Shown: one piece after another, positions 15,817-21,405 of the stretch | Numbering within the stretch: the stretch's first letter is position 1 | Layout: every line of letters begins with the position of its first letter | Source: Chloroflexota bacterium | GTDB taxonomy: Bacteria > Chloroflexota > Anaerolineae > Anaerolineales > Villigracilaceae | Length of the DNA: 21,572 bases | Assembly (NCBI GenBank): GCA_016191985.1 | Contig: JACPVB010000011.1 | Span: forward strand, 1 to 21,572 | Direction: 5' to 3' | The notes under the pieces: model-generated | Database searches by the model: none | What the model was told of the DNA's origin: nothing | Seen by the model: only the letters and a program-made list of their open reading frames with translations | Program-made: the position numbers and the translations under genes

Positions 15817-15834
15817 ACACACCACATCAATGCA

Positions 15835-15861
15835 GGGGCGCATCAGAATTTGGTGCGCCCC
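15835..15861 (+). promoter_or_regulatory. Intercistronic hairpin before the cohesin-anchor gene
   Basis: GGGGCGCA (15835-15842) pairs with TGCGCCCC (15854-15861), ending 6 nt before the GGAG ribosome binding site at 15868. No T-tract follows, so it is more likely a stability or attenuation hairpin, or a small repeat, than a terminator. Confidence 0.5.
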
Positions 15862-15877
15862 ACCTTCGGAGTCTTTC

Positions 15878-16555
15878 ATGAAACCTATCAAGGCACTTGC
15901 TTTTGCAATTATTTTTGCATTTATCTCGGTTTTCGGCGTCAAGGCCCAGACCCCTGAGACGATCTGGCTTGCCGCGAATACCTCGGCATTTAAAACCGGT
16001 GAAACGGTCATCGTGACCGTTAACGCCGTCTCCGCAACTCCCATTCAGGGATTCACATTTCAAATCCGCTACGACCCTGCCTGTCTTCAACCTGTGAACG
16101 CCACCAGCCCCATTATCGGCATGAATGGTCTGCAATTGCCACAAACCGCCGGCCTGGTGGATGCCTCTTTTGCCAGCACAACCCCGCAAGCAGCCAATGG
16201 CGTAATCGCCGAAGTGAGGTTTATCACCCTCGGCGGCTGTCAGACCAACCTGACGCTTGAGTCTGCGGCGCTTGCCATCCGCAATGAATCGGGGTTTGCC
16301 GCTCCGCTTGCCAGCGTCACAGTTGGTGAGAAAAATGTGGCGCTCCTTATCGATAAAGAAAAAGGGGAGTCTCAGAATCTCCCCTTATCAGGAACGCCCC
16401 TTCCGCTGGGACCGATAGATCTTGTGACAACCACATCCACTCTCCCGGCAGGGACAGTTGCCGTGCTGGTGGTAATCGGTGTTCTCATGCTGATCGGTAT
16501 TTTTATTTTCGTCAAGCAACTCAGAGGATCGGGCGACCACAAAGACCATAAATAA
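15878..16555 (+). CDS. Cell-surface cohesin protein with C-terminal membrane anchor
   Basis: The start is ATG 15878, with GGAG (15868-15871) 6 nt upstream; the longer frame from 15764 overlaps the previous gene. The product is 225 residues: signal peptide (1-23, KAQ), one cohesin domain (about 26-150: FKTGETVIVTVNAV, QGFTFQIRYDP, VRFITLGGC), a short linker (about 155-187), a membrane helix (about 190-213) and a cytoplasmic tail KQLRGSGDHKDHK. The topology puts the cohesin outside and tethers it to the membrane, as anchoring scaffoldin cohesins do. Its cohesin is clearly different from the two in the neighbouring proteins, so it may have its own dockerin specificity. It is the likely docking point for the dockerin proteins encoded on either side. 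Confidence 0.85.
   Translation: MKPIKALAFAIIFAFISVFGVKAQTPETIWLAANTSAFKTGETVIVTVNAVSATPIQGFTFQIRYDPACLQPVNATSPIIGMNGLQLPQTAGLVDASFASTTPQAANGVIAEVRFITLGGCQTNLTLESAALAIRNESGFAAPLASVTVGEKNVALLIDKEKGESQNLPLSGTPLPLGPIDLVTTTSTLPAGTVAVLVVIGVLMLIGIFIFVKQLRGSGDHKDHK
16352..16389. repeat. Hairpin within the linker of the cohesin-anchor gene
   Basis: AAGGGGAG (16362-16369) pairs with CTCCCCTT (16379-16386), and an outer GATA/TATC extends the stem with a bulge. It is translated in frame into the linker between the cohesin and the membrane helix. Confidence 0.5.
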
Positions 16556-16611
16556 TGAAAGTGTTTTATCTCTTCTGCGTTGTTGGTTGTTAATAGTAGA
16601 GGAAGGCAAGT

Positions 16612-18921
16612 ATGAAAAAATATTTTCAAATCTTTACGCTGCTTGCGTTGCTTCTCTCGTTTGTGCCTGCCAATGCAAGCGCGCTTGTGGCTGCCCCTGC
16701 GGTGGACATGTTTCAACTGCCCTGGGAGCAGGGCCTGGCCTGGGTTGCATTTGACGGGCTTGATAATGGCAGCAGACGCCCATCGAACAGCCCGCATAAT
16801 TACAGAAACGGCGGCGCGGTGGATTTTGCGCCTCGGGTGGATATGTATGTCGGGATGGACACTTCAAACTTCTGGGTGACAGCCGCCGCGGCTGGGACGG
16901 TGTATGAAATTTCCAGTTGTCACATCAAGATCAACCACGGCAACGGCTGGACGACAGAATACTGGCATCTTGACAATGTTCAAGTGAGTCTGGGGAGCAA
17001 TGTCAGCCGCAACCAGCGTTTGGGCATTCTTGATAACAATCAGGATCAGCAGGTGTGCGTTGGGAATGAATTCCCCGGCCCGCACCTGCATTTTGTGATG
17101 CGTCCCGTGCTGAGGGATACGATCTTTGCGGGTTGGCAGGTTAACTATAATATTTTTACCAACATAACGACGTTTACCAAAAACGGCTTGACGGTGGGAA
17201 GGCTTCAACCCATTTTGAACGTACCCAACCTGCAAATCGCTTCCCGCGGACCGTTGAATTGGGACACCCAATACGCTGGCACGGTCGACCCCTATCGCCA
17301 TGAGCGTTGGACGCTTTCATTAACCGAGCAAACCACATTCCATGTCACCGTCAACCCAGTCACTTCAGGGCTTGTCACTGCCATTGTTTTGCTGGATTCG
17401 AGTGGGAACGAAATCACCCGCGCAAACGGAGTCTTGAACTCCACACAGCCTGCCGGGAATTATTTTGTTCAAATTCAATCAGATTTTGGGACTGGGTTTT
17501 ACAACATCATCGCCACAAGGGACGAGTCTCCTGGCCCAACACTGACTCCCACTGTGACGGGCACGCCTCCAACTGCAACGCCGACTGTAACAGGTACGCC
17601 TCCAACTGCAACGCCGACTGTAACAGGCACACCTCCAACCGCAACGCTGACTGTGACAGGCACACTTTCAACTGCAACGTCTACTGTGACAGGCACACCT
17701 CCAACTGCGACTCCTACCGTAACAGGCACGCCTCCAACCGCAACACCGTCTGCAACCTTTACCCCGCTTGCCTCTGAAACGCCTATTTTCACCAATACCC
17801 CTGTTGCAACCAGTACTCTACTCGCTTCTGAGACCCCCAGCCTGACGGATACGCCGTTGCCTACCTTCACGCCTCTTGCAACAAACACGCCACTCGTCAC
17901 AGACACGCCCTTCGTGACAGACACACCCATTTTCACGAACACCCCCGTCCCAACGCAGACAGCAAGCGTTCCGACTTCAACCGACACGCCTATCCCAAGC
18001 ACCACACCAACAGCGATGGCAACATTCACTGCAACAACCATACCTACCGCAACCAACACTGCACTGCCCACGGGACCGTACGTCCTGACTTCTGCGAACC
18101 CGCAAAGTGTGCTTGTTGGCGGGACGAGTCTCGTTACGGTGAGTTTGAATAACGTGCCTGCTGAAGGATACCGAAGCACAGAATTCACCTGCACCTACAA
18201 TCCCGCGCTGGTTGAAGTCAGCAATATTGCAATCGCCGGTCTTTTTGGCCCGGACCCCGTCTCCGCGATCAATGGCCCGCAGAATGGAAGTTTTATCCTT
18301 GCAATTGCCGGCAGTAACGGCAACCGAGCCACGACCAGCGGTGCCGCCTTTACCTTTAATGCGAGAGGCTTGCAGGCTGGTCAGTCTGTGCTTGAGTGCA
18401 GGGCGCGCGCTTCCAAAGGTGATAATACCCTCGAAAGCATTTTGTATATTCCCGACACGCTGACCATCTTCGATAGTTTCCCAACACCGACGGCTACGCA
18501 AGTTTCAGCGCCTGTGCTCACAGGTCAGGTTCTGGCGGGCAAACCCGTGACCATCCAACTCTTCAACACAGACAGCACACTTATTGCCACAACCACCGCC
18601 AACCCCGATGGAACGTTCATGCTCACAGCCCCGAGCGGCAATTACACAGTCGTCGCCTCTGCGATAGGTTTCCTCAATGCTCAGGGACCCGCTGTGCTCG
18701 TCGGTGGGATGACCACGACCATGCCTTTGGTGAGTCTACCTGCGGGTGATATTGACGGCAACGGCGTGATTGACCAATTCGATGCCCTGACCATCGGGAT
18801 GAACTACAACGCCTCTTCCCCCGCCGCCGCAGACTTGAACAACGACGGCATTATCAACGCCCTGGATTTGGAACTGCTCGCCGCAAATTACCGAAGATCA
18901 GGCGCGTTGATCTGGCAATAA
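16612..18921 (+). CDS. Secreted M23 peptidase-PPC-cohesin-dockerin protein
   Basis: A 769-residue protein; AGGAAGG lies 5 nt upstream. Order: signal peptide (1-24, ANASA), an M23 metallopeptidase domain (about 30-175), PPC-like domain (about 208-303), Thr/Pro-rich linker (310-487) with six 11-residue repeats, cohesin-like domain (about 490-620), regulatory-like beta-sandwich (about 635-710) and type I dockerin (712-760; GDIDGNGVIDQFD and ADLNNDGIINALD). Likely zinc/catalytic residues: His62, Asp71, His119, His158 and His160 (GPHLHF). The first ligand pair has the wider H-x8-D spacing rather than the usual HxxxD. M23 enzymes cut peptidoglycan cross-bridges or glycine-rich proteins. The attached dockerin suggests the peptidase is held on the surface by a cohesin. 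Last of the three-gene set, 56 bp after the anchor gene. Confidence 0.88.
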   Translation: MKKYFQIFTLLALLLSFVPANASALVAAPAVDMFQLPWEQGLAWVAFDGLDNGSRRPSNSPHNYRNGGAVDFAPRVDMYVGMDTSNFWVTAAAAGTVYEISSCHIKINHGNGWTTEYWHLDNVQVSLGSNVSRNQRLGILDNNQDQQVCVGNEFPGPHLHFVMRPVLRDTIFAGWQVNYNIFTNITTFTKNGLTVGRLQPILNVPNLQIASRGPLNWDTQYAGTVDPYRHERWTLSLTEQTTFHVTVNPVTSGLVTAIVLLDSSGNEITRANGVLNSTQPAGNYFVQIQSDFGTGFYNIIATRDESPGPTLTPTVTGTPPTATPTVTGTPPTATPTVTGTPPTATLTVTGTLSTATSTVTGTPPTATPTVTGTPPTATPSATFTPLASETPIFTNTPVATSTLLASETPSLTDTPLPTFTPLATNTPLVTDTPFVTDTPIFTNTPVPTQTASVPTSTDTPIPSTTPTAMATFTATTIPTATNTALPTGPYVLTSANPQSVLVGGTSLVTVSLNNVPAEGYRSTEFTCTYNPALVEVSNIAIAGLFGPDPVSAINGPQNGSFILAIAGSNGNRATTSGAAFTFNARGLQAGQSVLECRARASKGDNTLESILYIPDTLTIFDSFPTPTATQVSAPVLTGQVLAGKPVTIQLFNTDSTLIATTTANPDGTFMLTAPSGNYTVVASAIGFLNAQGPAVLVGGMTTTMPLVSLPAGDIDGNGVIDQFDALTIGMNYNASSPAAADLNNDGIINALDLELLAANYRRSGALIWQ
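17548..17745 (+). repeat. Coding minisatellite: six 33-bp units
   Basis: Six tandem 33-bp units encode the 11-residue repeat PTVTGTPPTAT (residues 313-378 of the M23-dockerin protein). Units 4 and 5 have diverged (LTVTGTLSTAT, STVTGTPPTAT). Further Thr/Pro-rich but less regular sequence follows to about 18070. The region is a flexible linker, possibly O-glycosylated, and could expand or contract by slippage. Confidence 0.85.
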
Positions 18922-18925
18922 AACC

Positions 18926-19003
18926 GTAGGGGCGACCGTGAAGGTCGCCCTTTGTGGTTGCCCTGGATAACCGCAAGGGTTATCCCTACACGGTCGCCCC
19001 TAC
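18926..19003. repeat. Nested palindromic element between convergent genes
   Basis: Outer arms GTAGGGGCGACCGTG (18926-18940) and CACGGTCGCCCCTAC (18989-19003) are perfect 15-bp complements. Inside are GGGCGACC/GGTCGCCC (18930-18937, 18943-18950) and GGATAACC/GGTTATCC (18965-18972, 18978-18985). The left arm can therefore pair in two ways. It fills the gap between the dockerin protein and the nuclease, and may end both transcripts. Confidence 0.75.
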
Positions 19004-19009
19004 AAAATC

Positions 19010-19831
19010 CTAAAACTCGATCTCGCCGATCTGCTCGAAGTTGATATCGAACAGTTCCTCCGCTTCAGTTTCTAGTTCGGCTTCGAGCGCATCCCCAGCG
19101 CGGACTCCGCGATTGCAGTACGACCGATAAGGGCAGTAACTGCACTTCGAGACTTCATCAGTTTTCGGGAAGGAAGAGGCGGATGCAATTTCATCAGCAA
19201 GTTTTGTAAGCGCATCCCAATCCCGTTTGAATTGATCAGTCTTGTAGGCAAATCGCGCGGGGTCGTTTGGAAAATCGGGGAACCAATAGACCATTTCAAT
19301 TTGCTCAGACTGGACGGCTTTGCCGCTGTTGAGATGTGCGCCCGCCTGCACGAGTAACGCGCGATACACGCGTGTCTGCCAGCGAATGGCAAGCCATTCA
19401 TTCTTGGGCCGCTTGCGGTAGGTCTTCCAATCGTAGATGTAGATTTTTTCGTGATCGAAACCGATGAGATCGTATTTTGCAACAAGACGGAATTTGCCAA
19501 GCGGCGCAGAAAGGGTGATCTCCGTTTTCAAACCTGACAGGTCTTTAAGACCTGTCAGGTTTCCAGCATTGGAAAAATTAGTCCACCATCGTTGCAGGTT
19601 TTCGGTGTTGGCGAGTTTTGCAATCTGTTCCGCAGGAATGCCGACAAAATATTGCTGCGCGAGGCGATGAAAATATTCACCCTCTTTCTGATGTCTCTCG
19701 TTTTCGAGCGCGGGTTCGGTTTCAATGGCAGGGTAGGCCAGTTGCTCAAGGTAACGCAGCTCAAACCTGCGCGGACAGTCGTTGTAATCCTGCAAAGAGG
19801 ACTGGCTGAGGGTGTTCAGTTGAATGGGCAT
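19010..19831 (-). CDS. PD-(D/E)XK nuclease with Fe-S cluster motif (Cas4/RecB-like)
   Basis: A 273-residue protein. It has the RecB/Cas4-type start LSQSSLQDYNDCPRRFELRY (Cys19), the helix EGEYFHRLAQQYF with the motif His55, then the nuclease core AKYDLIGFD (Asp121), YIYDWKTY (Asp134-x-Lys136) and RWQTRVYRALL (Gln152, Tyr156), and the C-terminal Cys230, Cys233, Cys239. One early and three late Cys is the 4Fe-4S pattern of Cas4, AddB and related nucleases. It likely cuts DNA ends, perhaps in repair. No cas gene, helicase or addA is next to it. A 33-bp palindrome is read in frame at residues 91-101, between the first motif and the catalytic core. The acidic tail is unusual. Only a weak AGGG precedes the ATG. 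Confidence 0.88.
   Translation of the reverse strand: MPIQLNTLSQSSLQDYNDCPRRFELRYLEQLAYPAIETEPALENERHQKEGEYFHRLAQQYFVGIPAEQIAKLANTENLQRWWTNFSNAGNLTGLKDLSGLKTEITLSAPLGKFRLVAKYDLIGFDHEKIYIYDWKTYRKRPKNEWLAIRWQTRVYRALLVQAGAHLNSGKAVQSEQIEMVYWFPDFPNDPARFAYKTDQFKRDWDALTKLADEIASASSFPKTDEVSKCSYCPYRSYCNRGVRAGDALEAELETEAEELFDINFEQIGEIEF
19530..19562. repeat. 33-bp palindromic element inside the nuclease gene
   Basis: AAACCTGACAGGTCTT (19530-19545) and AAGACCTGTCAGGTTT (19547-19562) are perfect 16-bp complements around one T. Its length (33 bp, 11 codons), symmetry and core GTCTTTAAGAC match the smc element at 4-36, while the outer arm bases differ. It encodes NLTGLKDLSGL in the minus-strand gene. Confidence 0.88.
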
Positions 19832-19840
19832 GGCCCTATT

Positions 19841-19871
19841 TTGCCACAGATTTTTGCGCCTATGCTATACT
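19841..19871 (+). promoter_or_regulatory. Candidate promoter for the NYN gene
   Basis: TTGCCA (19841-19846), 19-bp spacer, TATACT (19866-19871) preceded by TG one base away (extended -10). The spacer is long, but the extended -10 compensates. The leader would be about 155 nt and would carry the repeat at 19887-20008. Confidence 0.5.
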
Positions 19872-19886
19872 TTAGAAAAAATATGG

Positions 19887-20008
19887 AGCGGCTAAAAGGT
19901 CTCTCACCACAGAGATCACAGAGTCCACAGAGATTCTTAAAGGTTTTCTCCGTGATCTCGGTGTGCTCTGTGGCGAATTCTTTTGACAAGCCTACAAGGT
20001 TAGCCGCT
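19887..20008. repeat. Nested inverted-repeat element in the NYN gene leader
   Basis: Outer arms AGCGGCTAA (19887-19895) and TTAGCCGCT (20000-20008) are perfect complements. Inside, CCACAGAG (19907-19914) pairs with CTCTGTGG (19966-19973), and the CACAGAG-rich stretch between them is about three-quarters complementary to the CTCCGTGATCTCGGTG strand. The boundaries suggest a 122-bp mobile palindromic unit. Confidence 0.65.
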
Positions 20009-20032
20009 TCTGAAAAAATTGGAGTTTTTTAA

Positions 20033-21133
20033 ATGGGACAGGAAACGCAAGTAGCCGTTTTCATTGACTATGACAACATCGAAATTAGCGTAGAGGAAGC
20101 CTTCGGCAAAAGCGCCGATGTGGATTGGAACCGCATCTTTCAATATGCGGGACAGTTGGGCCGTGTGGTCTTGCGCCGCGCCTATGCGGACTGGGCCGAA
20201 GCCGCCAGCAAACAACGCCAGTTGCTCAGCCTCGGCGTGGAGTTGATCCACGTCAACAGCAAGCGCGGGAAGAACGCCGCCGATATTCGCATTGTGATCG
20301 ACGCGCTGGAATTGTTCTACAGCGAGAAGAGTTCCTTCACGCACATCCTGCTGGTTTCAGGCGACGGCGATTTTACGGAGTTGGTGCACCGTATGCGCAC
20401 GCACGGCAAGACCGTCATCGGCATGGGCATCAGCGGCACGAGCGCCGATTATCTCGTCAATGCCTGTGACAAATTCGTCTTTTACGATAAATGGCAGGGC
20501 GTGAATAAATTCAAAAAGCAGGGCCAGGGCAACGGCGGTCAAAACCAGCCCGCGCCGAAACAAAGCGCCACCCAGGCCGCACCGAAGCAGGGCGGCAATC
20601 AGCCTGCACCGAAACCGAGCGCACCGCCAAGCGTGCCTGCGCCGATTTCGCCTGAAAAGAAACTTGAGCGTTATTTAAACATCCTTGCGGGGCACAAAAT
20701 TCGCATGGCGCCCACGCAGCATCGTCCGCTGGTTATTTACAAATTGTACGAAATCTTCAAGGCAAACCCTGAATTCACCTTCAACCAGTTGAAGGATTTT
20801 GCCGAAGTCTTTTTCTCGAATGCCACGCCGAGGATCGAAGCCCAGCTTGTGCTGGATATTGCCCATCAACTCTTCCACACCTTCTGCTTCGAGTTTGACA
20901 GCGACACCAGCGAACGCATCCTCAACCGCAAAATGTGGTTTCCCGCAGATGTGCAAAGCGCATCCGACCTGCTTAATAAATGTGATCAGAAAATTTTACA
21001 AATGCTGGTCGGCGATCTCGGCGCATCCGAGCCGCTGGATACGAACCTTGCGGCGCAAATTTTATACGGTACGGCCAACCCCAAAATCGCCAGCCACATT
21101 CAGGAATTGATCGAGAAAGAAACTCAGGTATAA
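20033..21133 (+). CDS. NYN-domain (PIN-like) predicted ribonuclease
   Basis: A 366-residue protein. The N-terminal NYN domain (about 5-153) has FIDYDNI (Asp12, Asp14), KNAADIRIVID (Asp84, Asp90) and VSGDGDF (Asp111, Asp113), the acidic metal-binding set of PIN-like RNases of the LabA/DUF88 group. The linker (about 155-215) is rich in Gln, Pro, Ala and Lys. The C-terminal region (about 216-366) is helical, and its YKLYEIFKANPEFTFNQLKDFAEVFF stretch could be a winged-helix or OST-HTH-like nucleic-acid-binding module, which is a guess. GGAG lies 8 nt before the ATG. It probably acts in RNA processing or decay in the cytoplasm. Its last codons overlap a promoter for the following unit. Confidence 0.85.
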   Translation: MGQETQVAVFIDYDNIEISVEEAFGKSADVDWNRIFQYAGQLGRVVLRRAYADWAEAASKQRQLLSLGVELIHVNSKRGKNAADIRIVIDALELFYSEKSSFTHILLVSGDGDFTELVHRMRTHGKTVIGMGISGTSADYLVNACDKFVFYDKWQGVNKFKKQGQGNGGQNQPAPKQSATQAAPKQGGNQPAPKPSAPPSVPAPISPEKKLERYLNILAGHKIRMAPTQHRPLVIYKLYEIFKANPEFTFNQLKDFAEVFFSNATPRIEAQLVLDIAHQLFHTFCFEFDSDTSERILNRKMWFPADVQSASDLLNKCDQKILQMLVGDLGASEPLDTNLAAQILYGTANPKIASHIQELIEKETQV

Positions 21134-21134
21134 T
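21107..21134 (+). promoter_or_regulatory. Promoter overlapping the end of the NYN gene
   Basis: TTGATC (21107-21112), 16-bp spacer, TATAAT (21129-21134, perfect). Transcription would start at about 21141, right at the ATG of the 31-codon ORF, and run towards the terminator at 21260 and the ABC-F gene. Confidence 0.6.
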
Positions 21135-21141
21135 CGCGGCT

Positions 21142-21237
21142 ATGATCTACGAATTTCGCGCAGGCAAATCCCCCCTCATCATCGGTGTGCGTGGCTTCAT
21201 CAACACCCGACCTTCTGGAATCGCGCCTGTACGCTGA
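21142..21237 (+). CDS. Possible 31-codon leader peptide upstream of the ABC-F gene
   Basis: ATG 21142 to TGA 21235-21237 encodes a 31-residue peptide starting MIYEFRAGKSPLIIGV and ending IAPVR. No Shine-Dalgarno is present, but the promoter at 21107-21134 puts the RNA start at or next to the ATG, so it may be a leaderless ORF. It is followed after 22 bp by an intrinsic terminator and then the ABC-F gene. Short translated leaders before terminators control several ABC-F antibiotic resistance genes. The alternative is a decayed gene start or chance. Confidence 0.35.
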   Translation: MIYEFRAGKSPLIIGVRGFINTRPSGIAPVR

Positions 21238-21259
21238 AAGCAGCACGTCAACTTTCACA

Positions 21260-21289
21260 CGCCGCAGGTTGCCTGCGGCGTTTTTGTTT
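21260..21289 (+). terminator. Intrinsic terminator between the short ORF and the ABC-F gene
   Basis: CGCCGCAGG (21260-21268) pairs perfectly with CCTGCGGCG (21272-21280) around TTG, followed by TTTTTGTTT (21281-21289). It would end RNAs from the NYN gene and from the promoter at 21107, 117 bp before the ABC-F start codon. Confidence 0.88.
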
Positions 21290-21301
21290 AAGCCAGCTCG
21301 C

Positions 21302-21390
21302 AGTGCGTCGCACCAGACTAATAAGCAGAATCTAATCGAGCAGATTATCCTGTTTAATCAGAAATGTCCACCCGTCTGGTTCGACGCACT
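21302..21390. repeat. Inverted-repeat element just upstream of the ABC-F gene
   Basis: AGTGCGTCGCACCAGAC (21302-21318) and GTCTGGTTCGACGCACT (21374-21390) are complementary at 16 of 17 positions. Inside is TAATC-GAGCA-GATTA. It ends 6 bp before the ABC-F ribosome binding site, so it could influence translation if transcribed. Confidence 0.65.
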
Positions 21391-21405
21391 CACACAAAGG
21401 TCATC

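Noticed and set aside
17548..17745. Regular spacing suggested a CRISPR-like array
   Set aside because: Units are contiguous, have no unique spacers, and encode a clean 11-residue repeat in frame with a signal-peptide protein.
17499..18194. Minus-strand frame of 231 codons rich in Gly-Val repeats
   Set aside because: It is the mirror of the Thr/Pro repeat linker of the M23-dockerin gene; the regularity comes from the 33-bp units, not from a gene.
14578..18921. A true cellulosome gene cluster
   Set aside because: No glycoside hydrolase, carbohydrate-binding module or multi-cohesin scaffoldin is present; only the docking modules match.
19010..19831. Cas4 of a CRISPR-Cas system
   Set aside because: The Fe-S nuclease pattern fits Cas4 relatives, but there is no cas1, cas2 or array nearby; a general RecB/Cas4-like nuclease is the safer call.
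19592..20032. Plus-strand 146-codon frame running into the NYN gene
   Set aside because: It is antisense to the nuclease gene for most of its length and then crosses a palindromic repeat; no domain is visible.
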